A stretch of 35,141 nucleotides of DNA from NCBI GenBank assembly GCA_964589415.1, contig CAZPRQ010000006.1:1-35141 (forward strand), in the 5' to 3' direction. The position numbers and the translations under genes are program-made. The notes beneath the pieces are model-generated. The model worked only from the letters and a program-made list of their open reading frames with translations. It searched no databases and was not told the DNA's origin. This DNA comes from CAZPRQ01 sp964589415. GTDB taxonomy: Bacteria; Patescibacteriota; Doudnabacteria; UBA920. Numbering within the stretch: position 1 is the first letter of the stretch; the number at the start of each line of letters is the position of its first letter. This document shows positions 1-7,429 of this stretch, piece after piece.

Positions 1-1
1 C

Positions 2-58
2 AGCGAGGATAAATTTAAAACAGCAATAGCTGCAGAGGTGGATAAAATTGTTAACTAG
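2..58 (+). CDS. C-terminal end of an upstream gene (partial)
   Basis: An open frame enters from the left edge and ends at a TAG at 56-58, giving the last 18 residues, SEDKFKTAIAAEVDKIVN. It stops 12 bases before the next start, which fits co-directional operon spacing. The tail is charged and helical in character. It is too short to assign a family. The next two genes are glycosyltransferases, so it may belong to the same glycan cluster, but that is a guess from position. Confidence 0.5.
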   Translation, partial: SEDKFKTAIAAEVDKIVN

Positions 59-70
59 TTAGAAATTGCT

Positions 71-1195
71 ATGAAAATTGCCATAGACTTGCGCAGCCTA
101 CAAAGCGGTTCGGTCAGCGGGGTGGAAAATTACACTCTAAATTTGACTCAGGCGCTCCTTAAGCTGGACCGGCAGAATCAGTACATATTATTTTATAATT
201 CTTGGAGGCAAGCTCCGCTTGCCGCGGATTTTCACTATGTAAACGCGCGCCTCGCGCGTACGAGTATTCCAAACAAGCTTCTAAATGTTTTTATGAAAGT
301 GGGTGTATTAAAGCTTCATAATTTGATAGGTGAATTTGATGTTTTATTTATGCCAAATATAAATCAAATTTCACTGCGGGCCCACGACAAACTTTTGTTA
401 ACGGTTCATGATCTTTCGCCAATTGTTGCCCCGGAGTTTTATGATATTAAGCGCAGGTTGTGGCATAGGTTCGTAAATTTCAATAAAAACATTCAGAGAG
501 CAAACGGCCTAGTCGCGGTTTCGGAGTATACAAAACGCGATATTGTCAGGGTATTTAAAACCGACGAAGAAAAAATAAACGTCGCGTATCCGGGAATAGA
601 CCATTCTTGTTATAAGTTGGACATTCCCGTGGAAAAACAACGAGAGGTTAGAAATACTTATAATTTACCTCGCAGATATATTATTTTTGTAAATACCCTG
701 GAGCCGAGAAAAAATTTGCATACCTTGTTAAAAGCTTTTGAAATGACGGCGGAACCAGTGCATTTGGTAATAGCCGGGAAATTGGGATGGAAGTCTCAAA
801 AGCTTATGCGGCGGCTAAAGTCCGGCCCCATAAAACAGCGAGTACACTGGCTGGGTTATGTTAAAGAGCAGGATAAACCCGCGCTCATTAAGCTGTCGGA
901 AGCTTTGGTTTATCCAAGCCTATATGAAGGCTTTGGCTTTCAGCCGCTTGAGGCGGCAGCTTTAGGTGTTCCAGTGGTTGCCAGCCAAGTAACATCTATA
1001 CCCGAAGTTATTGGTGACGCGGCTTTGCTGGTTAATCCGTATTCGGCAGAAGACTTGGCAAAGGCTATAAATGAAGTGTTAACAAATATGCCGCTTCGTG
1101 AGGAATTAATTAACAAAGGTCTAAAGCGGGCTAATGAGTTTACATGGGAAAGTACGGCGCGGGCCGTTTTGAGCCAATTACAGTCTTTAAAGTAA
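71..1195 (+). CDS. Family 4 glycosyltransferase
   Basis: A 374-residue GT-B fold glycosyltransferase of the GT4/RfaG type, expected to move a sugar from a nucleotide donor to a cell-surface glycan acceptor on the cytoplasmic side. The N-terminus (MKIAIDLRSLQ, then a GVENYT segment) is the usual start of this subgroup. The donor-binding EX7E motif is intact as EGFGFQPLE at residues 286-294. Earlier landmarks are VHDLSP near residue 115 and a NTLEPRKN segment near 209-216, typical of the domain linker. No signal peptide or membrane helix is seen. The ATG at 71 has no SD. It lies 11 bases before a second GT4 gene, so the two are probably cotranscribed. Donor and acceptor cannot be told from sequence. 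Confidence 0.9.
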   Translation: MKIAIDLRSLQSGSVSGVENYTLNLTQALLKLDRQNQYILFYNSWRQAPLAADFHYVNARLARTSIPNKLLNVFMKVGVLKLHNLIGEFDVLFMPNINQISLRAHDKLLLTVHDLSPIVAPEFYDIKRRLWHRFVNFNKNIQRANGLVAVSEYTKRDIVRVFKTDEEKINVAYPGIDHSCYKLDIPVEKQREVRNTYNLPRRYIIFVNTLEPRKNLHTLLKAFEMTAEPVHLVIAGKLGWKSQKLMRRLKSGPIKQRVHWLGYVKEQDKPALIKLSEALVYPSLYEGFGFQPLEAAALGVPVVASQVTSIPEVIGDAALLVNPYSAEDLAKAINEVLTNMPLREELINKGLKRANEFTWESTARAVLSQLQSLK

Positions 1196-1206
1196 AATAA
1201 AGTATT

Positions 1207-2337
1207 ATGACAATTGGAATTGACATTCGAATGATGGGTAATTCTCATGGGGGAATTGGGCGCTATGTTTCTCAGCTGGTGTTTAACTTGCTTGAAATAG
1301 ACAGGCAAAATAGCTATATCCTTTTTTACCATCCGGAATTTTTGGAATCCAAAGACAGGGAAAGCTTGGAAAAATACATAAATGTGAAAATGGTTGCCGC
1401 GCCCTTTAGGCATTATTCCGTTGGCGAGCAATTGAGGCTGCCCGGTTTATTAAACAAATACCCGGTGGAGCTAATGCATTTTCCGAATTTTAATGTCCCA
1501 ATTTTGTATAAAAGACCGTTTGTGGTTACTATTCATGACGTTATTCATCATGTCGTGGGCGGGGCAAAAAAAACTCATTGGCTGCATTTTCAAGCTTATA
1601 AAAAGGTTATTGAACACGCGGCTGTTGCCAGCAAAAAAATTATTACAGTTTCGGAGCATTCAAAAAATGAAATAAAAAATATCTTGCAAGTAGAAGGAGA
1701 AAAAATAGCGGTAATTTACGAAGGCAGCTTTTTAAGAGCAGATGTAACAGCGGAGAATGCCGCGTCTGTAAAAAGTTCGTATCGTCTGCACCGGCCATAT
1801 TTTTTATTTGTCGGCGTGCTGCAGCGAAACAAAAATTTAATCCAGTTGACGAGAGGTTTTGACGCGTTTTTAAAAAAATACAGGTTGGAAATGGATTTGG
1901 TTATTGTCGGGAAAAGTGATCCGCATTATCCGGACATTAAGCATCACGCAATGGATATTCAGCACAAGGAGCACTTGGTTTTTACCGGCTATGTGGATGA
2001 CTTTACTTTATCAGCGCTGTATAGAGGCGCCCACGCGTTTGTCTCAGCTTCAAAATATGAGGGATTTGGCTTGCCTGGCGTAGAAGCCATGCAATTTGGG
2101 TTGCCTTTGGTTGTTTCAAATATTGGGGTATTTAATGAAATTTATGATAACGCGGCTATATATTTTGATCCTGAAAATTTGGATGATATTGCGGATAAAA
2201 TGGCTTTGGTAGCCAAAGATAGCCAGTTTTACGGGCAGCAGCAGCAAAAAAGCTTGCAAAGAAGTTCTATGTTTGATTGGCACAAAACCGCGACCGCGAC
2301 ACTGCAATTATATGAGGATAGTATAAAAAAATTATAA
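1207..2337 (+). CDS. Family 4 glycosyltransferase
   Basis: A second 376-residue GT4 enzyme, related to its upstream neighbour in layout but clearly diverged. It opens with MTIGIDIRMMGNSHGGIGRY, has TIHDVIHH near residue 107, and keeps the EX7E motif as EGFGLPGVE at residues 285-293. Length is normal for the family. It starts 11 bases after the first GT4 gene and ends 13 bases before murG. This suggests one transcript joining surface-glycan assembly and peptidoglycan precursor genes. The pair could be an old tandem duplication. Substrate is unknown. Confidence 0.9.
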   Translation: MTIGIDIRMMGNSHGGIGRYVSQLVFNLLEIDRQNSYILFYHPEFLESKDRESLEKYINVKMVAAPFRHYSVGEQLRLPGLLNKYPVELMHFPNFNVPILYKRPFVVTIHDVIHHVVGGAKKTHWLHFQAYKKVIEHAAVASKKIITVSEHSKNEIKNILQVEGEKIAVIYEGSFLRADVTAENAASVKSSYRLHRPYFLFVGVLQRNKNLIQLTRGFDAFLKKYRLEMDLVIVGKSDPHYPDIKHHAMDIQHKEHLVFTGYVDDFTLSALYRGAHAFVSASKYEGFGLPGVEAMQFGLPLVVSNIGVFNEIYDNAAIYFDPENLDDIADKMALVAKDSQFYGQQQQKSLQRSSMFDWHKTATATLQLYEDSIKKL

Positions 2338-2350
2338 AGCTAATGTTTAT

Positions 2351-3445
2351 ATGAAAATTTTATTGGTCGGGGGAGGTAGTGGAGGCCCTGTGAGCCCACT
2401 GCTTGCCGTAGCTGAGCATATTAAGCAAAGTCATCATAAAGCCAAGTTTTTGTTGGTTGGAACCAGGCAGGGGCCGGAAAGGGCTATGGCACAAGCGGCA
2501 GGTATTCCTTTTGTGGCAATTTTTGCCGGGAAATTCAGAAGATACCTTAGTTTAAAAAATTTGGTGTCGCCGTTCGAAATAGCGCTGGGATTTTTCCAGT
2601 CTTTTACGATATTAAAATCTTTTCGCCCGGACTGTGTGTTTGGAGCGGGAGCGTTTGTCCAAGTTCCGGTAGTTTGGGCCGCGTGGTTTTTGCGTATTCC
2701 TGTGGTTATGCACCAGCAGGATGTGCAGGCGGGATTGGCGAATCGATTGTCCCAATACACTGCCAAAAAAATAACTGTCGTGTTTGAAGAAACAGCCAAA
2801 AATTTTGTAAGCGGTCTGGGAATTTTTTATGAGGCCAAAAAAAATAAGGTGGCATGGACTGGTAACGCTGTGAGAAAAAGTTTTTCTACTGTAAACAAAA
2901 AGCAAGCAATTTTGGAACTGGAATTAAGCGGTGAGCTTCCGGTTTTGGCGGTAATTGGCGGCGGTACCGGAGCAGTTGCTATAAATGAACTTATTCAAAC
3001 AAGTTTGCCGGAACTGACAAAAATTGTTGAAATTATTCATATTACCGGAAAAAGCAAAAATTTTTATAAACCTTCAAAAAATTACCACCCTTATGAGTTT
3101 ATGCCTAATGCGGAAATGGCTTTTGCCGCGGCTGATATTGTTTTAACGCGCGCGGGAATTGGTACAATTAGCGAGCTTTCATACATGGGGAAACCGGCTA
3201 TAATTATACCAATGCCGGATTCCCACCAGGAAGAGAACGCGTTTTACGTGGCATCACGCGGCGCGGCGGTAGTGCTTAGTCAAAAATACATTTCATCCGA
3301 AGGTTTGGTGAGGGTTGTTAGAAAAATGTTAATAGACGGAGATCTTCAGGAACGCCTAAAAAAACACATGGGTGAGCTAATGCCAAAAAACGGAACGGAG
3401 CAAATTTCCAATATTGTTTTGTCTGTGGCGGAGGGCGGGTTATGA
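2351..3445 (+). CDS. murG: MurG, lipid I N-acetylglucosaminyltransferase
   Basis: Transfers GlcNAc from UDP-GlcNAc to lipid I to make lipid II at the inner face of the membrane. The 364-residue length matches the family. The N-terminal glycine-rich loop reads GGGSGGPVSP at residues 7-16. A second loop, GGGTGAVAIN, lies near 202-211, and the donor-site segment TRAGIGTISEL is near 265-275, followed by IIPMPDSHQEENA. In most MurG proteins the first loop is GGTGGH; here the His is Pro and the second Gly-Thr is Gly-Ser. The rest of the fold signature is intact, so I still call it MurG. The gene overlaps the next by four bases (ATGA), indicating translational coupling. Confidence 0.92.
   Translation: MKILLVGGGSGGPVSPLLAVAEHIKQSHHKAKFLLVGTRQGPERAMAQAAGIPFVAIFAGKFRRYLSLKNLVSPFEIALGFFQSFTILKSFRPDCVFGAGAFVQVPVVWAAWFLRIPVVMHQQDVQAGLANRLSQYTAKKITVVFEETAKNFVSGLGIFYEAKKNKVAWTGNAVRKSFSTVNKKQAILELELSGELPVLAVIGGGTGAVAINELIQTSLPELTKIVEIIHITGKSKNFYKPSKNYHPYEFMPNAEMAFAAADIVLTRAGIGTISELSYMGKPAIIIPMPDSHQEENAFYVASRGAAVVLSQKYISSEGLVRVVRKMLIDGDLQERLKKHMGELMPKNGTEQISNIVLSVAEGGL
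3430..3434 (+). promoter_or_regulatory. Shine-Dalgarno site of the patatin-like gene
   Basis: GGAGG lies seven bases before the ATG at 3442, inside the last codons of murG. Most genes in this window have no such site, so it is notable. Because it falls in coding sequence that must encode EGG, it could be coincidental. Confidence 0.4.
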
Positions 3446-4383
3446 GACTTGATACACAACCGTCGGTAGGCTTAGCGCTTAGCGGCTCGGGCAATCGCAG
3501 TACTTTTTATGTTGGATTTTTAGAGGGTATGGATAAAGCCAATGTGCCTATACACTATATAGCCGCATGTAGTGGAGGCTCCTTGGTTGCCGCCGCGTAT
3601 GGTGCGGGCAAGCTCCAAGAATTTAAAGAAATAATTTTACACTTAAATTCAAAAAATTTAAAGGGTTTTGTTGAGTCATCAAAAACCAGGAGCGGTTTGT
3701 ATACTTTGGCTCCTTTTGAACAGAAATTACGCCTGTTGTTTAATGGACTTACTTTTGAGGAGGCTAAGCCGAAAATGGCTTTTGCTGCTGTAGATATAGA
3801 CAATGGAGAGGAGGTGGTTCTGTGTATGGGAGATGTCGCGCGCGCGGCCTGTATATCTTGTTCGGTTCCCGGATTGTTTGAACCGGCATTGTGGGGAAAT
3901 AAAATCCTAGTCGATGGTGGCCTGTTAAATATTGTACCTATTAATTTGCTCAACCAAGCCGGATTGGATATAACCATTGGCATCAACGTGAGGGGTGCAA
4001 AGCGTATTTTTGGCCAGCAGCAGCTAAGCGTAAAAAAATTTTTCAATTGGGCTAAGAAAATTTTGCCCATTGAGTCTATGGAAACTTTACTGGATAAAAT
4101 ATTTAATAAAAGTACGGAAGATTTTGGTTCAACTAACTATGAACGGGGGGTGCTGGAAATTTTAGGAAAAAGCCTGGATGTGGCAATGTGGGCAAATAAA
4201 AAATCTCCGGAAATTGACCCCTGTGATTACTTAATAGATTTAGATTTGCCAAAAATAACATATTTTAGTTTTACACCTGAAACGTTGAAATTTTATTATG
4301 AGGAAGGGTTAAAGCAGGCACAGGTTCACGCGCCAAAAATTTTGGAATTAATTAAGAAAAAAAGTAAATTTTCTGCTTCGTAA
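3442..4383 (+). CDS. Patatin-like phospholipase
   Basis: A 313-residue protein with the ordered landmarks of the patatin fold: an oxyanion loop, SGSGNRS, at residues 14-20; a nucleophile elbow, ACSGGS, with Ser44; and the partner Asp158 in VDGG. Patatins are Ser-Asp dyad acyl hydrolases acting on membrane lipids. Two motif positions deviate. The usual GGGxRG loop is GSGNRS, and the first glycine of GxSxG is Ala42. There is no signal peptide, so it should be cytoplasmic or on the inner membrane face. It overlaps murG by four bases and ends four bases before the MurC-like gene. Its place inside a peptidoglycan operon suggests a link to membrane lipid or lipid-carrier handling, which is inference only. 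Confidence 0.85.
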   Translation: MRLDTQPSVGLALSGSGNRSTFYVGFLEGMDKANVPIHYIAACSGGSLVAAAYGAGKLQEFKEIILHLNSKNLKGFVESSKTRSGLYTLAPFEQKLRLLFNGLTFEEAKPKMAFAAVDIDNGEEVVLCMGDVARAACISCSVPGLFEPALWGNKILVDGGLLNIVPINLLNQAGLDITIGINVRGAKRIFGQQQLSVKKFFNWAKKILPIESMETLLDKIFNKSTEDFGSTNYERGVLEILGKSLDVAMWANKKSPEIDPCDYLIDLDLPKITYFSFTPETLKFYYEEGLKQAQVHAPKILELIKKKSKFSAS

Positions 4384-4387
4384 ATTT

Positions 4388-5824
4388 ATGGATATAAGTA
4401 ACATAAGAAAAATTTATTTTGTGGGTATTGGCGGAATTGCCATGTCCGCGGTGGCTGGCTTAGCTCGGCAGTCGGGCTTTGAGGTTTTAGGCTCCGATTC
4501 CAGCGAGGTATATAGTCCGGCCAAAGAGATTTTGGAGGATGAAGGAATAATTTACCATAAAGGATATAGTGAAAAGCATGTACAATCTGCGGGAGCCGAC
4601 CTGTTTGTTTTGTCCGCGGGAGAGGACGAAAATAATCCGGAGGTAAAATATATTGTGGAAAACAATATGCCGCATTGCGGTTTTCCCGAACTGGCTTATG
4701 AATTGACGAGGGATTTCCTGCGGGTTGTGGTGGCAGGCACTCACGGAAAATCCACCACGGCGGGACTTATTGGTCATTTGCTAAAAGGTATGGATGACAG
4801 CGCGTTTATGGTTGGGGGTGTGCTTATAAATTATAATTCCAATTTTCATGCCGGCAAGGGTCATTATTTCGTGTTTGAAGGGGATGAATATAAAAGTGAA
4901 TATGACGACCCGACACCTAAATTTCATTATTACAAGCCCGACATTTTAGTCTTGACTAATTTGGAATGGGATCATCCCGATTTATTTCCGTCCTTTGAAG
5001 TTATGCAGGACGAATTTAGGCAGCTAATTGCCAACATGCCCGTGGACGGGTTAATTGTTTACAATGGCGACAGTGATGCTTTGGTAAAACTGGTTCACGA
5101 GAGTAACGTTAGTTCGGTAAGTTTTGGGTTTGATGAAAGCGAAGATTTTTTTGTCCAAAACGTGGAGTACGATAAAGAATATACCAAAATGAAAATTGTA
5201 AACAAGTTTTCCAAGGATAAGTTAAGCCAAGCACTGGGATTGTCCGAGGAATATCAAATTCAGTTGCCGGGAAAAATAAACGTATACAATGCTTTGGCGG
5301 GCATTGCTACGCTTAGAACTTTGGGTTTTGAGCCCACTAATTTTAGTTTGGACTTACTAACATATAAGGGTATAAAAAGGCGGTTTGAGGAAGTTGGTAA
5401 AAAAAATGGCGTTATATGCATAAATGATTATGCTCATCACCCTACGGCGGTAAGGGAAACTTTGGAAGCCGCCAGGCTTAAGTTTCCCAAGTCTAAAATT
5501 TGGGCGGTGTTTGAGCCGCATACGTTTTCCAGAACCAGGGCAACGCTGCCGGAGCTGGCTGTTTGTTTCGCGTCTGCGGATGAGGTCTTACTTTCGGAAA
5601 TTTATCCTGCCAGGGAAAGGGCCGGCCAGGCGACAATTACTTCAGGCGAAGTGATTGGCGAAGTCAAGAAGCACCATAACCACGCGAGGCTGGTGAGTTC
5701 AAAAAATGAAGCGCTCGGTATTTTAAATTTAGAAACAGCCCCCGGTGACGTGGTTGTAATTATGGCCGTTGGAGCGTTAAACCGTTTGGCTTATGAATTT
5801 ATTGAAAATCCCAATGCAAATTAA
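4388..5824 (+). CDS. murC: UDP-N-acetylmuramate ligase, MurC with Mpl-like features
   Basis: An ATP-dependent Mur ligase of 478 residues, expected to join an L-Ala or a peptide to UDP-MurNAc in the cytoplasm. The N-terminal loop FVGIGGIAMSA marks the MurC/Mpl branch. The ATP loop is GTHGKSTT at 117-124, with Ser where Thr is usual. The central domain has EGDEYKSEYDD from residue 164, then a KFHYYKPD and LTNLEWDHPDLFP run; this resembles Mpl, the murein tripeptide recycling ligase, rather than the EADESD type of MurC. NDYAHHPTAV (346-355) is also Mpl-like, while FEPHTFSRTRA near 375 is MurC-like. With murG and murB alongside, de novo MurC activity is the simpler reading, but Mpl activity cannot be excluded. 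It overlaps murB by 11 bases. Confidence 0.85.
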   Translation: MDISNIRKIYFVGIGGIAMSAVAGLARQSGFEVLGSDSSEVYSPAKEILEDEGIIYHKGYSEKHVQSAGADLFVLSAGEDENNPEVKYIVENNMPHCGFPELAYELTRDFLRVVVAGTHGKSTTAGLIGHLLKGMDDSAFMVGGVLINYNSNFHAGKGHYFVFEGDEYKSEYDDPTPKFHYYKPDILVLTNLEWDHPDLFPSFEVMQDEFRQLIANMPVDGLIVYNGDSDALVKLVHESNVSSVSFGFDESEDFFVQNVEYDKEYTKMKIVNKFSKDKLSQALGLSEEYQIQLPGKINVYNALAGIATLRTLGFEPTNFSLDLLTYKGIKRRFEEVGKKNGVICINDYAHHPTAVRETLEAARLKFPKSKIWAVFEPHTFSRTRATLPELAVCFASADEVLLSEIYPARERAGQATITSGEVIGEVKKHHNHARLVSSKNEALGILNLETAPGDVVVIMAVGALNRLAYEFIENPNAN

Positions 5825-6932
5825 GAAAAATATTCCGTTAGCCAAATATACCACCTTTAAAATTGGCGGGGCGGCAAAGTATTTTTGTGAAGTAAAAAAT
5901 CAGCTTGAGGCTCTGGAGGCTTATGAGTTCGCGGAAACAAACAAGCTTTCGGTTTTTGTGTTGGCCGGAGGAAGCAACGTGTTAATTAATGACAGAGGTT
6001 TTGACGGGTTGGTTATTAAGATTTCTGGCTTTGGAATTGAAATAATTAGAGATAATGAAAGGGAGGTGATATTAAAAGTCTCGGCTGGGCATAATTGGGA
6101 CGATTTGGTGTCTTTTGCTGTAACCAACGGCTGGTGGGGAATTGAAAATCTTTCCCACATTCCAGGTTCCACGGGGGCGATTGCCGTACAAAACGTAGGC
6201 GCGTACGGACAGGAGGCAAGCCAGATACTCTGTTCCGTTACGGTATTTGACAGAACAACCAAGCAAATATTGGAACTTACTAACAAACAGTGTGGCTTTG
6301 GCTATCGTTCCAGCATTTTTAACTCATCAGATAAAAACAAATATTTAATTTTTTACGTTACTCTGCGGTTAAATAAGCTAGGTCGCCCGAACTTAAGCTA
6401 TAAAGATTTAAAGTCGAGCATAAAAGTCGCAAAGGCCATAAATTCAAAAGTGCGGCCACGGGAGCAAATAAAAATAATTCGGGAGGAAATTATTCGCATT
6501 CGGGATGAAAAATTTCCCTATCCAAGCCGACCAAAAAACGGCAATGCCGGATCATTTTTCAGAGGCCCGGTTATTACCGAAAAAGCCATGGAAAAGCTAA
6601 AAAAACAGCTCACAGAAATATTCGGCTTACATGTAGCAAGTCGCTTGAATTTTATGGGACCGGCGCTCAAGGTTGCTCAGGGGTTTAAAACCCCGGCCGC
6701 ATTTTTGATAGATATTTGCGGGTTAAAGGGTTTTGTTGTCGGTGGCGCGGCAATTAATGCAAGCCAGCCGGCCATTGTATTGAATTTTAGCGGACATGCC
6801 ACGGCTAGCGATGTGTTAAAACTTGCGAAATCGGTCAGAAAAAAGGTTTATGTTATGACCGGCGTGTTACTTAATTTTGAACCCGAGTTTGTTGGCTTTT
6901 CTCCAAATGAGCTAAAAAGTTTGGAGGTATGA
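5814..6932 (+). CDS. murB: MurB, UDP-N-acetylenolpyruvoylglucosamine reductase
   Basis: FAD- and NADPH-dependent reductase that completes UDP-MurNAc in the cytoplasm. Visible are the FAD-binding segment AGGSNVLINDRGFDG, the NLSHIPGSTGAIAVQNVGAYGQE region (an insert loop of the type I, E. coli-like class), GYRSSIF with Arg165, GSFFRGP with the proton-donor Ser247, and a C-terminal FEPEF with the expected Glu. At 372 residues it is full length. I place the start at ATG 5814 (MQIKKNIPLAKYTTFKIGG), because family members begin there. The ATG at 5793 would add seven residues and lengthen the overlap with the ligase gene from 11 to 32 bases. Confidence 0.93.
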   Translation: MQIKKNIPLAKYTTFKIGGAAKYFCEVKNQLEALEAYEFAETNKLSVFVLAGGSNVLINDRGFDGLVIKISGFGIEIIRDNEREVILKVSAGHNWDDLVSFAVTNGWWGIENLSHIPGSTGAIAVQNVGAYGQEASQILCSVTVFDRTTKQILELTNKQCGFGYRSSIFNSSDKNKYLIFYVTLRLNKLGRPNLSYKDLKSSIKVAKAINSKVRPREQIKIIREEIIRIRDEKFPYPSRPKNGNAGSFFRGPVITEKAMEKLKKQLTEIFGLHVASRLNFMGPALKVAQGFKTPAAFLIDICGLKGFVVGGAAINASQPAIVLNFSGHATASDVLKLAKSVRKKVYVMTGVLLNFEPEFVGFSPNELKSLEV

Positions 6933-6938
6933 TATAAT
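6930..6938 (+). promoter_or_regulatory. Extended -10 promoter for hpf
   Basis: TGATATAAT has the TGn-TATAAT form of an extended -10 element. Its TGA is also the murB stop codon. No good -35 lies 16-18 bases upstream. Transcription would start near 6945 and give a leader of about 40 bases before the hpf ATG. Confidence 0.4.
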
Positions 6939-6984
6939 GTAAATACATGATGTGAGAGGTTTCTGGCATTAAATTAGAGATTAT

Positions 6985-7293
6985 ATGAATATAAACATAA
7001 AAGCTACCAATACAACCTTAACGCCCGCGATTCGGGCAGCCATAGAGTCAAAATTGGACAAACTTGTTAAATTTTTTAAGGCGGAAGACAAGATTAGGGT
7101 TGAAGTGGAAATGGACAAAAAACACAAAAGCGGACAAATTGCCAGAGCGGAAATTGATGTGAAGCCGCATGGGTATTACGCCGAAGCTTGGGGAGAGGAT
7201 TTTTACCAGGCCTTGGATATGGTAGTGCCTAAAATAAAGGAACAAATGTTAAAAGCTAAAGACAAAAAAATTTCTCGCCGAAAAGGTAATTAG
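6985..7293 (+). CDS. hpf: Ribosome hibernation promoting factor (short HPF/YfiA family)
   Basis: A 102-residue protein of the HPF/RaiA family, which binds the 30S decoding region and keeps idle ribosomes inactive. It starts MNINIKATNTTLTPAIRAAI and has the family's beta-alpha-beta-beta-beta-alpha pattern, including the RAEIDVKPHGYYAEAWGEDFYQALD segment spanning the last strands and second helix, and ends in a basic KKISRRKGN tail. It has only the N-terminal ribosome-binding domain; the dimerisation domain of long HPF is absent. It is the last gene before a 136-base gap to secA. Confidence 0.9.
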   Translation: MNINIKATNTTLTPAIRAAIESKLDKLVKFFKAEDKIRVEVEMDKKHKSGQIARAEIDVKPHGYYAEAWGEDFYQALDMVVPKIKEQMLKAKDKKISRRKGN

Positions 7294-7321
7294 AAATACT
7301 ATTTATATATTTATATACATT

Positions 7322-7352
7322 AAACCTTCATTTGATTTTGAGGGTTTTAGTT
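7322..7352 (+). terminator. Possible weak terminator after hpf
   Basis: AAACCTTCA (7322-7330) can pair with TGAGGGTTT (7339-7347), with one G-U pair and an eight-base loop. A mixed T-rich stretch follows. The stem is AT-rich and the T run broken, so this is a tentative call. Confidence 0.3.
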
Positions 7353-7377
7353 TTGTCTATCTTTTTGCGCAGTTTTT

Positions 7378-7386
7378 TGGTATACT
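7378..7386 (+). promoter_or_regulatory. Extended -10 promoter for secA
   Basis: TGGTATACT fits the extended -10 form, about 45 bases before the secA start. No convincing -35 at the normal spacing is visible. Confidence 0.4.
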
Positions 7387-7429
7387 TGGAAGGCAAAACT
7401 TAAAGTAAAATGTAAAATATCCCTTATTT

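Noticed and set aside
940..1431. 163-codon open frame on the minus strand across the two glycosyltransferase genes
   Set aside because: It lies antisense to both EX7E-containing genes, has no protein-family features and its composition follows the opposite strand.
3555..4070. 171-codon minus-strand open frame
   Set aside because: Entirely antisense to the patatin-like gene, whose active-site motifs are clear; no promoter or SD of its own.
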